Assembly (NCBI RefSeq): GCF_001006005.1
Contig: NZ_CP011254.1
Span: 1,488,001-1,552,000 of the forward strand
Direction of reading: 5' to 3'
Length of the DNA stretch: 64,000 nucleotides
Source: Serratia fonticola
GTDB taxonomy: Bacteria > Pseudomonadota > Gammaproteobacteria > Enterobacterales > Enterobacteriaceae
The position numbers and the translations under genes were made by a program. The notes under the pieces are model-generated. The model saw nothing but the letters and a program-made list of their open reading frames with translations, searched no databases and was not told the DNA's origin. Of the stretch, positions 17,037 through 26,847 are shown piece by piece (within the stretch, counting starts at the first letter, position 1; each line of letters opens with the position of its first letter).

Positions 17037-17338
17037 AACCGATAGATTCTTCCTCTGAGATCCAAAAAGAGCACGGGAAGACTTTAGTCTCGATAGAGTT
17101 TAGAACTTTTTAATCTGGTGAGTGAAAAACCCCCCATTACAATGCAAAGTATTAAGTCTTTTCAGACAAAACTAATCGCTCTCTAGGGAGAGGAAAATAG
17201 CCGGCAGCGATAGAATACTGGAAGTGATAATCAGAGCTTGGGAGGTTGTTGCAACCGCTCCACCCAGCTCACAGACAACACTCACCATTTTCTATACTCT
17301 CAACTATCCGACTCCAGACCAGACGTTGAGATGCCTTG
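17037..17338. other. Intergenic gap between divergent amidohydrolase and PRD regulator
   Basis: About 300 bp without a gene. It must contain both divergent promoters. I see no strong consensus promoter, long repeat or terminator in it. Confidence 0.4.
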
Positions 17339-18886
17339 GTGAACAGTTTTGACCTGTCATTGTTGAAATATATTCAGGAACACAGCCCGGTGTTAATCGA
17401 GGATGTCACCTCCAGGTTTGGCAAAACCACGTCGACGCTGAAGCGCTCCATGAAGGAGATCAACGAGTTCCTGGAGCCAGATTGCCACCTACATATCGAT
17501 GGGCAGTGGATCGTCACGGCGATCGGTTACCGGGAATATATCGCCTTTCTGGAACAGATCCCGTTTAACCGCTACATCACCACCGCCGATGAACGCATTA
17601 AAGATCTCAGCGTGGCGCTATGCCTGCAGGACGTGGTGAACAAAAGCGAGTATTACCGCAAGTTTAACGTCAGCCCAACCACGCTCAAAAACGATAACCA
17701 GGCGCTGTCGGCATTTTTACAGGCGAACCATCTCGCCGTTACCGCCATTCCCAAACAGGGGTCGCGGCTGGATGGCGACGAGATCCTGCTGCGCATCGCC
17801 ATTTGCCTGACGATCCTGAAAACCATAGAGATCGGCGAAGATCACCTGCTGGTGCCCCACAAAGCCAATGAGCCGATTAATCGCTCCATTGCCACGCAGT
17901 TCTTAAAGGTGTGCCAACAGGAAATCAGTGCCGCTGCCGAGCTATACCAACAGCGGCTGAGCCAGCGGATCACGCTGGGCTATAACAGCAAGAAATACTT
18001 CCTGGTGTATATGAGCATTGCGCTACATCGCATGCGGCGCGGGCATTTTATTACCCACAGCGATAACCTGAGCTTTATTCAGTCCTCTGACTTTGGGTTG
18101 CTGGATGGCGAGCACGAAAACCGCTTTCTCGACCTGCTGATTTCATCGCTGACCTACACTTGGCGGCCGTTCGATATCTACGATCCCACGCTGATTACGC
18201 TCGTTGGCCGCCTTTGTGAAACCCTGACCCCGTTGCTACGGGCAGAAATCCACAACCGTTCGCCCTTCTTCGCCGAGATCTACCAGTTCGTCTATTCGAC
18301 CATCGTACAAAACAAGTTCAATCTCTACTTTGACGATAAAAAACTGCATCAGGTGCAGACCCGGCATGCGCTGCTCTATCAGGGCGTCGCCCAGGCCACC
18401 GCACCCATTGCGCAGCACTATCAAACCACCTTTTCACCGGTGCATCTGTCCACGCTGGTGTTGATCCTGAAGAAATACGAGCTGCAAAACCGAGTCCACA
18501 GTGAGGAGAAAAAACGCGTCATTATCGTGACCAACTCTTCTGAAAGTAAGGTGGGCTATTTCAAGGAGGTGCTGAAGTCGCACTTCCATATTGAAATTGT
18601 CGGCTACGTGAATATCAATGAGATACACACGCTCAAGCAGATCCCCTTTGATTTGCTGATCACCTTCACCAATAAAATCTCGAGCTATCTGAAGTATTAT
18701 CAGTTGGATTACATCAAGGTGAATTTCTATCTCAGCCGCGATGATATCTCGCTGCTCAGCCAGCACGGGCTCTCCCGGGCGAAGAAGAAGATCCCGGCAG
18801 AGGGATTTATTCAGGAGATTGAGGGATTGGATCGTCAGCAGCTGCGCGCCCTGCTAGAACAGAGATACCCTGACTTTTTCATTTGA
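17339..18886 (+). CDS. PRD-containing transcriptional regulator (BglG/MtlR-like)
   Basis: A 515-aa regulator with two N-terminal HTH segments (LLKYIQEHSPVLIEDVTSRFGKTTSTLKRSM, and SEYYRKFNVSPTTLKNDNQALSAFL), then PRD-like helical domains, and a C-terminal alpha/beta part (RVIIVTNSSESKVGYFKEVLKSHF) that looks like an EIIB-Gat-type fold. This is the build of PTS-controlled activators such as MtlR, LicR and ManR rather than RNA-binding antiterminators. Such proteins sense PTS activity through His phosphorylation. A PTS operon of unknown substrate lies 3.5 kb away beyond the autotransporter gene and is its probable target; the autotransporter gene itself could be another. GTG at 17339 or TTG at 17336 is the start. 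Confidence 0.82.
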   Translation: MNSFDLSLLKYIQEHSPVLIEDVTSRFGKTTSTLKRSMKEINEFLEPDCHLHIDGQWIVTAIGYREYIAFLEQIPFNRYITTADERIKDLSVALCLQDVVNKSEYYRKFNVSPTTLKNDNQALSAFLQANHLAVTAIPKQGSRLDGDEILLRIAICLTILKTIEIGEDHLLVPHKANEPINRSIATQFLKVCQQEISAAAELYQQRLSQRITLGYNSKKYFLVYMSIALHRMRRGHFITHSDNLSFIQSSDFGLLDGEHENRFLDLLISSLTYTWRPFDIYDPTLITLVGRLCETLTPLLRAEIHNRSPFFAEIYQFVYSTIVQNKFNLYFDDKKLHQVQTRHALLYQGVAQATAPIAQHYQTTFSPVHLSTLVLILKKYELQNRVHSEEKKRVIIVTNSSESKVGYFKEVLKSHFHIEIVGYVNINEIHTLKQIPFDLLITFTNKISSYLKYYQLDYIKVNFYLSRDDISLLSQHGLSRAKKKIPAEGFIQEIEGLDRQQLRALLEQRYPDFFI

Positions 18887-18891
18887 TCGGG

Positions 18892-18923
18892 ACAACCACC
18901 AGCCTTGGCCGGTGGTTGTTTTA
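18892..18923 (+). terminator. Rho-independent terminator of the PRD regulator
   Basis: ACAACCACC (18892-18900) pairs perfectly with GGTGGTTGT (18911-18919), loop of ten, followed by TTT. It lies between convergent genes. Confidence 0.85.
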
Positions 18924-18936
18924 TCGCGTAATCACT

Positions 18937-21900
18937 CTAGAAATCGATTTTTAACTTGGCGTAAAAGCCGTTTGAAGTGATATCGCTATTATAAGCACCG
19001 GTGTATGACAGACCGAAGGTGGTCGCTTTACCGAGCTTGGTTTCAATACCTAACCCCACGCCAACCAGGTTAGACAATTTGCCCCCCTGGATCCTGGCTA
19101 CTCCGCTATCGGCAAGAGACATTGTCGCTTCTGGAGTGGTGTCACCGAAGAAGTGGGTACCATACAGATCGCCCTTCACTGCCATATCCAGGTTAGCCAA
19201 GGTAAATGGCACCGCGGTACGCACGCCAAGGGTGGTGACCTGCAGATCCTGGTTATCAACGTTGGTGGTAAACACCATGTTGTTAACCGTTTCTACATAG
19301 CCATCGGATTTGATATGCATCCAGCTGACACCGAAATAAGGCTCAACGGAATAGCTATCGGTATTGAATCCTGAATAGGCCGCTTCTGCAAACAGCTGGG
19401 TAATATCCACATTTGGGGAGACAGAATTTGTGCCAACCTGATCGAGGACACTCAAAGTACGATTAGCATCACGATCCTGCTTGGTGTACATCGCACCATA
19501 ATTCAGCGAAGCCACATCAGCGATTTTAGAGACACCGTAAACCCCGAAGTGCAGGTCGTCACTGTCGATTTTACCGCTGCTTCCCCCTTTGAAATCGGTG
19601 CTACCCGCCCCGAAGTACAGCCCGAGTTTAGTGCTGCTGCTTACATCGATTTCACTGCCGATTAAGGCCGCGAAGAAATCGACGTCCATGCTGGATTGGC
19701 CGTAATCCACATTAGACCAGCTACCTATAGGTGCCATCCAGAAGCGGCCCGAACCATCGGCCGTTTCAACATAACGCCCTCCACCTATGCCAACCGCCTG
19801 ATCCTTGATAACACGGGACATCGTCATTGAATTAACGATGCTGGCATTTTGCGTATTGAGGTACATATCATTGCCGAGTGAGTTGTAGGTATTACTAACC
19901 TGCTCACCAGATGCCATCAGCAGCGAGTCGAAAAGCGTCCCCCTACCCGTGCCCTCAATCGTATTGGCAATAGAGCGGCCATTGTGGTTTGAAGCGTAAG
20001 AGGCAAACGTCACATCATCATTGCGGCCAAAACTGGCGGTGAGGGCATTACCAGAAACCTCGACCTCGGTGTTGAAGAACGCGTACTGAGGTGTGGCAAT
20101 GGCCTTATCAACACCGGTTAAGGCATCAGCGGTGACCGTGCCAACAGCGACGGTGCCATTATTAAACACGTCTGCATATACATCCCTGTCGTTGGAACCC
20201 ACCGTAATCATCGAACCGTTGTTAAAGGTCAACTGACCCACATTGACATGTTCATCCGTGCTGACGACGTAAGTGCCCCCGGCATTGACGTCAATATTGG
20301 CCTTATGGCTTGCTGTCGATGTCAGTGGCCCCTTCAGCGTAAACGTATCGTTATAGTGGCCAATGACCCCGAACTTACCGCCATTCACCGCCACGGTGCC
20401 GCTACCAAAGGATTCAGTGAAGCCATACAGGGCGCCGTTCTCCACGGTAGTATTCCCCTGATAGCTGTTATCACCGGTCATGACCAACGTACCCGCACCG
20501 AGTTTAACCAGGGAACCGGTATAGAGATCAGCGTCAATTTTGGACTCAATAGCTGCAGCACGCGCAGCGTAATAATCCTGCCGCCATTTCTCCGCATCCT
20601 CCTGGCTGACGATATGATCCGTCGGATCGCTGTTACCGTCATTGACTACGAAGCTATTACCCAGCTCATAGGCTCCACCAGCCGCAATACCCTGATTTTT
20701 ATAGTTCTGTAGCCAGGCCAAATCCTCTTGTTTACGCGCATCCAGCGCTTGCTGGCTGATGTTATTACTCCAGACATCAAGCGGTGTTGTGGCCATGTTG
20801 TACTCAACCTTGCCAAGGAACTGACCGGGCCCATACATCCCTTTATCAAGATCGGGCACTCCCCAGCCGTAGCGAACATCGGGAACGCCGTCAGCCGCAG
20901 TCCAGTTGGCCAGCGTACTACCGTCTGGGTTCTGGTGGCTGGCAGTGGTGAACATCACATCACGAACCTGAAGAGCGCTCATATCTTGATAGCGTGAAAG
21001 CAGTACGCCCATGGCACCAGCCACATGGGGAGCCGACATGGAGGTACCTGATGAGTTCCCCCAGCCCGGAGCCCCGGTTGTCGCATTCACCGTGGTTGAG
21101 TAGATGCTATTTCCCGGCGCAGCCACGGTCCACCATTTGGCCTCGCCAGCCTCATTCCAGGTATAAGAGAGGGAGTATTTATCGGTACCGGTTACCCGTT
21201 GCAACCCGGCAACAGCAATCCAGTGCTGCTCAGCTTCAGGGTGATAATAAGGGTAAAGTGCACGATAGAATGGATTGGCAAAATCGCGGTTGCCCGTGGT
21301 AAATATCTGCACCACCGTGGTGCCTTTCACGGCATCATAGGCAGCATCAACAAAGGACGGATTGTCTCCATAGACTTTATTGAAATAAAAGTACTCATAT
21401 TCTGACTGGGTCATGTTATTGGCAGGTATATGCACACCGGTATTGCCACCATCACTGCCGGTTGACCCGTTGTCGACAATACGAATGTTGGTACCCCAGC
21501 TGTTATTAATCACCTCTGCACCGGAATCAACCAGCGCTTTCCAACCGGTATAGAAGTACTGGTAATCCTGGAATGGGCCATAGTTATTGCCATCCGTGCC
21601 ACCGGTATTAGCGACATAAATATTGGCGCCCCAGGCAACACCGTGCATGCCTTCACCATCACGATTAGCCCCAACGGTGCCGGTTACGTGGGTTCCATGA
21701 CCATCGTTAACACCGGCTACCCATTGGCCGCTGATATCAAATGCTTCACCCTCGATATATTCGCCCTGTAACCCCGGTGCCGACTGTGGGTAACGCAAAC
21801 CGGACGAACCGTAGATGCCATTAGCCTGGACTGCATGGAAGCGATCGCCGTTAAGATCTTGATGAATAAATAACAGAGCACCAGAATCCATTACGCCAAC

Positions 21901-22185
21901 GTTAACCCCTTGCCCAGAGTACCCCAGCGCATAGGCGCTGGATGCTTTCATCGCAGTGATGCCCCAATCCCTGCTGTATTCCTCTGTTTCCCAACTGGCT
22001 TTATCGCCTATCTGCCCTGTTTCCACATAAGCTGCGGTGGCCACCCCGGCCATCGGCGAGATGGCGGCGGAAATGGTCAAGGCAATGAGTGACTTGTTAA
22101 GCGTGACTTTTTTCCCCTGGTTTTGATTTATTTTGTTGGGTTGTTGCAAAGCCTTGTGAAAAAATACCTTTGAAATCAAATTCAT
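18937..22185 (-). CDS. Subtilisin-family (S8) serine protease autotransporter, SSP-type
   Basis: A 1082-aa type Va secreted protease. The ATG at 22185 has AAGGA eight bases upstream; the frame opens earlier at a GTG (22242) with no RBS. An extended signal peptide (MNLISKVFFHK...ISPMAGVATAAY) leads to the S8 catalytic domain with the triad Asp (VGVMDSG, residue about 100), His (NDGHGTHVTGT, about 163) and Ser (SGTSMSAPHVAGA, about 382), plus the oxyanion Asn region (TTGN). A passenger-associated repeat (LVKLGAGTLVMTGDNSYQGNTTVENG) precedes a C-terminal 12-strand beta-barrel ending in Phe (FYAKLKIDF). Closest known types are Serratia marcescens SSP/PrtS and its relatives. Intact and probably surface-exposed or released. 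Confidence 0.94.
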   Translation of the reverse strand: MNLISKVFFHKALQQPNKINQNQGKKVTLNKSLIALTISAAISPMAGVATAAYVETGQIGDKASWETEEYSRDWGITAMKASSAYALGYSGQGVNVGVMDSGALLFIHQDLNGDRFHAVQANGIYGSSGLRYPQSAPGLQGEYIEGEAFDISGQWVAGVNDGHGTHVTGTVGANRDGEGMHGVAWGANIYVANTGGTDGNNYGPFQDYQYFYTGWKALVDSGAEVINNSWGTNIRIVDNGSTGSDGGNTGVHIPANNMTQSEYEYFYFNKVYGDNPSFVDAAYDAVKGTTVVQIFTTGNRDFANPFYRALYPYYHPEAEQHWIAVAGLQRVTGTDKYSLSYTWNEAGEAKWWTVAAPGNSIYSTTVNATTGAPGWGNSSGTSMSAPHVAGAMGVLLSRYQDMSALQVRDVMFTTASHQNPDGSTLANWTAADGVPDVRYGWGVPDLDKGMYGPGQFLGKVEYNMATTPLDVWSNNISQQALDARKQEDLAWLQNYKNQGIAAGGAYELGNSFVVNDGNSDPTDHIVSQEDAEKWRQDYYAARAAAIESKIDADLYTGSLVKLGAGTLVMTGDNSYQGNTTVENGALYGFTESFGSGTVAVNGGKFGVIGHYNDTFTLKGPLTSTASHKANIDVNAGGTYVVSTDEHVNVGQLTFNNGSMITVGSNDRDVYADVFNNGTVAVGTVTADALTGVDKAIATPQYAFFNTEVEVSGNALTASFGRNDDVTFASYASNHNGRSIANTIEGTGRGTLFDSLLMASGEQVSNTYNSLGNDMYLNTQNASIVNSMTMSRVIKDQAVGIGGGRYVETADGSGRFWMAPIGSWSNVDYGQSSMDVDFFAALIGSEIDVSSSTKLGLYFGAGSTDFKGGSSGKIDSDDLHFGVYGVSKIADVASLNYGAMYTKQDRDANRTLSVLDQVGTNSVSPNVDITQLFAEAAYSGFNTDSYSVEPYFGVSWMHIKSDGYVETVNNMVFTTNVDNQDLQVTTLGVRTAVPFTLANLDMAVKGDLYGTHFFGDTTPEATMSLADSGVARIQGGKLSNLVGVGLGIETKLGKATTFGLSYTGAYNSDITSNGFYAKLKIDF

Positions 22186-22483
22186 GTTGATATTCCTTTC
22201 AATAATGCTCACAGAAATATTTCTTTGTGCCAAGTTGGCCACACCTTTTTTATTGATTTGTATACCATTTCAAACGAGCACCCGCAGTTTGCTCACTTTT
22301 TGAACTGACACATATTGATAAATATCAACATAGTTTTTTACAGCCCATCAAATAATTAGATTATGTGACGGCCTTCATCAATAAAATCGCTGAAATTTTT
22401 TGAGGTTGTACCACTGAGAGTTTTAGCTAGGAGGGAATGGAGGCCACTACGGCCAACCAACGTTGGCCGTGCATTAGGTAAGG
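22186..22483. promoter_or_regulatory. Upstream region of the autotransporter and 3' end of the PTS operon
   Basis: About 300 bp, A+T-rich near the autotransporter. It must hold the autotransporter promoter and the end of the upstream operon on the same strand. No clear operator was found apart from the hairpin listed separately. Confidence 0.4.
22449..22470 (-). terminator. Stable hairpin after the PTS operon
   Basis: ACGGCCAAC (22449-22457) and GTTGGCCGT (22462-22470) make a perfect 9-bp stem with a 4-nt loop, 14 bases after the deacetylase stop codon. There is no T-run on the coding-strand side, so it may protect mRNA or work with Rho instead of being an intrinsic terminator. Confidence 0.6.
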
Positions 22484-23692
22484 TTACAGTGTCTGACGAA
22501 CGCCCCGGCAGTAGACTTCCACCAGATCCAACCCTTCATTCAGCACCAGAATATCGGCATCTTTCCCCGGGCACAGTGACCCTTTCCGGCCCTGCGCGCC
22601 CGCCAGAAACGCCGGATTCTCGCAAGCGATGCTGGCGACGGACACCAGGCCATTATCCAGACGATCGACGATGTTCTTCACCGAATCGAGAAAGTTCATC
22701 TCCAGTTGCTGCACCGCACCATAGTCACAGGGGCAAACGTGGCGCGTATCGCCACCGTCTGAGGTGATCTCTAACTGCCCCTGTTTGATACGGAAGGTCT
22801 CTTTGCGCAGGTAATGGTGAAACTCATAGCCTTCCGGGAAATCCACATAGCCCATACAGTCACTCATCAGCACCATGCGCCGATCGCGCTTCAGGCGATA
22901 AAGCAGATCAAATGCCTCCGGTTTGATGGTGATGCCGCTCTGTTTCGCAACTTCCGCATAGGTATCCTGATAGTACATCAGCGCACCGACCACCCCGAGC
23001 TCACGGTGATGGAAGCCACGCATCCCGCTATAAGCGTGGGTGAAATGATTTAATCCCGCCTCTATCGCTGCCGTAACCTCAGCAAAGGTGGCATCGGTAT
23101 GCCCAGCCGACGCGGTGATCCCTTTCGCCCGCAGATGGCGAATCAAATCCAACGCACCTTCCAGCTCTGGCGCTAGTGTCATCAGACGGATGTTCTGCCC
23201 TGCCAACTGGTTAAAGCGTTCGAATCCTTCAATGCTTGGCCGTTGCAAGCAGTCAGCTCGCTGCATGCCGAGGTGTTTTTCGCTGATGTAGGGGCCTTCC
23301 ATATGGATGCCGATGGCTTCGGCCCCGTCCGCTGGCGTTGCCGTGGCAATATAGTCAGCGGCCTCCACTAACGACGTCTCCAGGAAATCATTTGGCATCG
23401 TGCCGGAGGTAGGCAGATATGAGGTGACGCCGACCTTGACCAGATCGTGGCTCATCCACTTCAGCGACGCCTTATTGCCCTTGTAGCCGAACGAACCCCG
23501 TCCCCAGCCATGCACATGAATATCGACAAACCCGGGCATGATGATCCGATGACTGTGGTCGATGCAGCTACCGGAAAAGTGGCTGGCGAACCCGCTGATT
23601 TGCCCTTGCTGCACCAATAGATAACCGGCCTTGATACCGTCGGGGAACACGATCCGGTTGGACTTAATGACCCCGGAGCGCTGGTCATTCAT
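22484..23692 (-). CDS. NagA-family amidohydrolase (N-acetyl-amino-sugar-phosphate deacetylase-like)
   Basis: A 402-aa cytosolic enzyme, last gene of the PTS operon. The ATG at 23692 overlaps the lyase stop by a few bases and has GGAGAG upstream. NagA-type features are GFVDIHVHGWG (metal His region), GIHMEGPYISEKHLG (metal Glu), ITASAGHTDATFAEV (metal His), NHFTHAYSGMRGFHHRE (metal His) and VLMSDCMGY (catalytic Asp, a variant of the usual TDA). Sequence differs enough from NagA that the exact substrate, a 6-phospho N-acyl sugar or a relative, is uncertain. Coupling to a PurB-family lyase is not the usual nag arrangement. Confidence 0.8.
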   Translation of the reverse strand: MNDQRSGVIKSNRIVFPDGIKAGYLLVQQGQISGFASHFSGSCIDHSHRIIMPGFVDIHVHGWGRGSFGYKGNKASLKWMSHDLVKVGVTSYLPTSGTMPNDFLETSLVEAADYIATATPADGAEAIGIHMEGPYISEKHLGMQRADCLQRPSIEGFERFNQLAGQNIRLMTLAPELEGALDLIRHLRAKGITASAGHTDATFAEVTAAIEAGLNHFTHAYSGMRGFHHRELGVVGALMYYQDTYAEVAKQSGITIKPEAFDLLYRLKRDRRMVLMSDCMGYVDFPEGYEFHHYLRKETFRIKQGQLEITSDGGDTRHVCPCDYGAVQQLEMNFLDSVKNIVDRLDNGLVSVASIACENPAFLAGAQGRKGSLCPGKDADILVLNEGLDLVEVYCRGVRQTL

Positions 23693-25037
23693 GGCTTCTC
23701 TCCAAGACCCGGTCCGCCAGTTCATCGGCCAATACGGCGCACAGGCCGGTATAAGCACCGGGATCCAGCAGCTCCGCAATCTCCTGCGCCGTGAAGTTTT
23801 CGGCCATGACCGGATCCTGGCTTAGTATTTCACCGTATTCGAGGTGTTCATGGGTGCTACGCATCGCCATGTTGTAAACCAGTTCATGGGCCGGATCCTT
23901 GCCCAGCTTATCCACCAGCTTCATCATGATTTTTTCGCTGTTGATCAGCCCGTGCGTCAGCATCACGTTGTCGTGCATCCGCTCAGGGTTAATCACCAGC
24001 GTGCGCGTCAGCTCCTCTGCACGCAGGATAATCTCGGCCATCAGCTCAATGCTTTCCTGCAGGCTGGCATCAAAGATAAAGTAGGCCGAGCTGTCCGCCT
24101 CAAACGGCCTTGGGCAGACGTAGAGCGCCGCCGTCATCACCGAATACAGCTTCTGGGCGTTGGCAATGATGCCCTTTGCCAGCTTGGGATTGACCTTCTG
24201 CGGCATGGTGCTGCTGCCCACGGTGCCTTTGGTGAACGCCTCAGAGACCTCGCCAAACTCCTCGCTAGACGTCTGATAAACCTCTTCGGCAATTTTATGC
24301 AGGGTGGTTGCCAGCAAACACAGGTTGCTGATGTACTCGGCGCGGAACACTCTGGCATTGCGTGAAGGCACCAGCATCGAATGCATTCCGAGCTGTTCGG
24401 CGACCAGATCCTGCACCGTTCTGCCCGCTTCCCCCGTGGCGTGAAAAGCGCCCACCGCGCCGCCCATCATCACGGTGAAGACACGCTTTTCTGCCTCTTG
24501 CATACGTTCCACCGCCGCCAGCAACTCATAAATCCACACGGAAACCTTATAGCCATAGGTGATAGGCAAGGCATGTTTGCCGTGGGTGCGCCCCGCCATC
24601 AGGGTATTTTTGTGTGCCTTCGCCAGGCGGGCCAGATTGACCAGCGTGTCATCGACAAACTTCATCAGATGACGGTGGAATTTCTGCACGATCAGCAGAT
24701 GGGCCGTTTGCTGTATGTTTTGGGTCGTCACGCCGTAGTGCACGTACTTGCCGCTTTCTGCATCACAAGCCTTCACCAGTACCTTAATGACAGGCACAAA
24801 CCCGTGGCCAATCTGACGCATCAATCGGTCGATCTCCGCCAGATCGATCCGCTCCAACTGGCAGTTGGCGGCAATATTTTCTGCCGCAGCAGCAGGGATC
24901 ATACCGACCTTAGCCTGCGCCATCGCCAGAGCGCCTTCCACGTCTAGCCATGACTGTACCCTGGCCTCGTGGGTGAAAAGGTCTTTCATACCCTGATGGT
25001 CGATGGTTTTACTTTTGGAATCATAAAGTGCGCGCAT
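23685..25037 (-). CDS. PurB/argininosuccinate-lyase superfamily lyase
   Basis: A 450-aa enzyme of the fumarase/aspartase superfamily, members of which cleave a C-N or C-O bond of a succinyl group and release fumarate. Hallmarks are GRTHGKHALPITYG (catalytic His region), the mobile loop signature GTVGSSTMPQKVNPKLAKG with the catalytic Ser, and the N-terminal YDSKSKTIDHQGMKDLFTHEA. It is closest to adenylosuccinate lyase in layout, but a housekeeping PurB would not be expected inside a PTS operon. It lies 12 bp after the PTS gene and overlaps the deacetylase gene, so it should act on the imported phospho-sugar. The real substrate is unknown; see findings. Confidence 0.83.
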   Translation of the reverse strand: MRALYDSKSKTIDHQGMKDLFTHEARVQSWLDVEGALAMAQAKVGMIPAAAAENIAANCQLERIDLAEIDRLMRQIGHGFVPVIKVLVKACDAESGKYVHYGVTTQNIQQTAHLLIVQKFHRHLMKFVDDTLVNLARLAKAHKNTLMAGRTHGKHALPITYGYKVSVWIYELLAAVERMQEAEKRVFTVMMGGAVGAFHATGEAGRTVQDLVAEQLGMHSMLVPSRNARVFRAEYISNLCLLATTLHKIAEEVYQTSSEEFGEVSEAFTKGTVGSSTMPQKVNPKLAKGIIANAQKLYSVMTAALYVCPRPFEADSSAYFIFDASLQESIELMAEIILRAEELTRTLVINPERMHDNVMLTHGLINSEKIMMKLVDKLGKDPAHELVYNMAMRSTHEHLEYGEILSQDPVMAENFTAQEIAELLDPGAYTGLCAVLADELADRVLERSHE

Positions 25038-25049
25038 GCTGTGTTCCTC

Positions 25050-26615
25050 TTAACGTTGCTGGATGCCAGCAAGATTGTCGTCTACCGCGTTACGGACAAA
25101 CTCGACGTGCGGCCCGAAGACCACGTGAATATGGTTGCTGGAGGGAATAAAGGTCCCCAATGAACCGGCCTCTTTGAGCAACTCCATGTTCATCAGCTTC
25201 TGGTCGCCAAGGTCGATACGCAGCCGCGACACACAGTTTTCTACCCGCTTGATGTTCTGCCTACCGCCCAGCCCTTCTACGACCAGCTCCGCCACCTTGT
25301 CGTACTCTTTGTTATTGAGCAGCGCGCTGTCCGCCATCTCTTTCTCGCGGCCTGGCGTTTTGATATCAAACTTGCCAATGGCGTAGCGGAACACGCCATA
25401 GAACACCACAAAGTTAATCGCGCCCAGCAGCAGCAGGTTCGGCCAGTGGGTGTTTTCGTACATCAGCCCGAAGATGCCGAAGTCAAAGATGGTGCCGCGA
25501 ATATAGCCAATCGAGACGTCCAATATTTGCAGAGGAATGGTTAGCAGGCCGCACAAGATCGCGTAGATAACAAAGAGCTGCGGCGCAATAAACAGGAAGG
25601 AGAACTCAAGCGGTTCGGTGATATTGCCGAGGAACGCCGTCAGCACCACGGTCAGGATCATCCCTTTGGCGAATTTCTTGTTTTTGAAATAGGCCATGTG
25701 GTACATCGCCAGCCCGATAGCCGGAACGCGGAACAACGTGGTCAGCATCTGCGACGAGGCAAGGTAGCTGGACAGCGTTGGCATGAACTCATTCCATGCC
25801 GGATGGTTAGGCCCCAGTTCAAACAGGATCTTGTTCATGGCGGGCAGAATGCCAACGTAGGTTTGCCCATCAATCAGATAGGTGCCACCCGCTTCGGTGA
25901 AGCGCACCGTCGAACTCAGGACATGGTGCAAGCCAAACGGGATCAGCAAACGGTTCAGAGTCATGTAGATCCCGGCACCGATATTCGGCGCCATCATCAC
26001 GGTCGAGATGCTCCGCATCCCATAGGTAAACACATCCCATACGAACGGGATCAGCAGGCCGACCGGGATGGTGAAGGCAATCGACAGGATGGCGACCGAT
26101 TTCTTCCCGCTGAAGAAGGCAAAGGCCAACGGCAGCTGTAGCCGGTAGAACCGGTCAGTCACCTTGGCGGCAAGCAAACCGGCAATGATCCCTCCCAGCG
26201 CCTCTATTTTCAGCGTATGGATGCCGAGCACCATGCCCTGCCCGACCAGCGCCATATTCTCCGTCACCAATTGGTCCATCACTTTCAGATGCACGTGCAT
26301 GGAGATCAGTAAGGTTAGATAGGCGATGACCGAAGCGAAGACCGCAATGCCCTTTTCCTTCTTCGACATGCCATAAGCGACCCCCATGGCGAACAGCAAT
26401 GGGATATTCTGGAACACTACGCTGCTGATTAATCCCACCGAAGAGAGGATCGCCTTGCAGTAGGCATTTCCCAGAAACGGCAGTTTATCGATCATATACG
26501 CCTGGCCCAGCGCGCTACAGATCCCCATTAGCATCCCCACCGGGGCTAACACGGCAATAGGCAATAATAGGGAACGCCCAAACGTCTGTATTTCGTTTTT
26601 AAAGTTGGATTTCAT
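25050..26615 (-). CDS. PTS EIICB component, glucose/N-acetylglucosamine superfamily
   Basis: A 521-aa sugar permease. Residues 1 to about 400 form the EIIC membrane domain with the family signature GNITEPLEFSFLFIAPQLFVIYA, where the sugar-binding Glu resides. The C-terminal domain is EIIB with the phosphorylated cysteine in RVENCVSRLRIDL. No EIIA is encoded nearby, so the general EIIA-Glc (Crr) probably feeds it, as for PtsG, MalX and NagE-like systems. First gene of a three-gene operon with a lyase and a deacetylase. Substrate is unknown but likely an amino-sugar-like compound. Confidence 0.9.
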   Translation of the reverse strand: MKSNFKNEIQTFGRSLLLPIAVLAPVGMLMGICSALGQAYMIDKLPFLGNAYCKAILSSVGLISSVVFQNIPLLFAMGVAYGMSKKEKGIAVFASVIAYLTLLISMHVHLKVMDQLVTENMALVGQGMVLGIHTLKIEALGGIIAGLLAAKVTDRFYRLQLPLAFAFFSGKKSVAILSIAFTIPVGLLIPFVWDVFTYGMRSISTVMMAPNIGAGIYMTLNRLLIPFGLHHVLSSTVRFTEAGGTYLIDGQTYVGILPAMNKILFELGPNHPAWNEFMPTLSSYLASSQMLTTLFRVPAIGLAMYHMAYFKNKKFAKGMILTVVLTAFLGNITEPLEFSFLFIAPQLFVIYAILCGLLTIPLQILDVSIGYIRGTIFDFGIFGLMYENTHWPNLLLLGAINFVVFYGVFRYAIGKFDIKTPGREKEMADSALLNNKEYDKVAELVVEGLGGRQNIKRVENCVSRLRIDLGDQKLMNMELLKEAGSLGTFIPSSNHIHVVFGPHVEFVRNAVDDNLAGIQQR

Positions 26616-26847
26616 TATGTGGCCCCTGGTTTACTTTACCGCTCTATCAAACAATGCCAGCGCGCCCACCATCAAGGCCAAATACTGGCTGATTCAAGGC
26701 TCATTTTTTGCCCGTCAAAAAACGGAGGCACGACAAATTGCCACCCGGTCGTTTTCAGACGGGCGGTAATAGGTCAAGGTTGGTAGGCGGTTACCAGGCC
26801 AGGCCGCGATCCAGACTCAATCGATCACGGCCACCAGATGGTTTAGC
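26616..26847. other. Promoter region upstream of the PTS operon
   Basis: About 230 bp between the PTS gene and a small exported protein, both on the minus strand. It must hold the PTS promoter and regulator site. A short GC-rich hairpin (CCACCCGGTCG... near 26740) is visible, but no recognisable operator. Confidence 0.35.

Noticed and set aside
24381..24947. 188-aa plus-strand ORF
   Set aside because: Shadow of the PurB-family lyase gene on the other strand.
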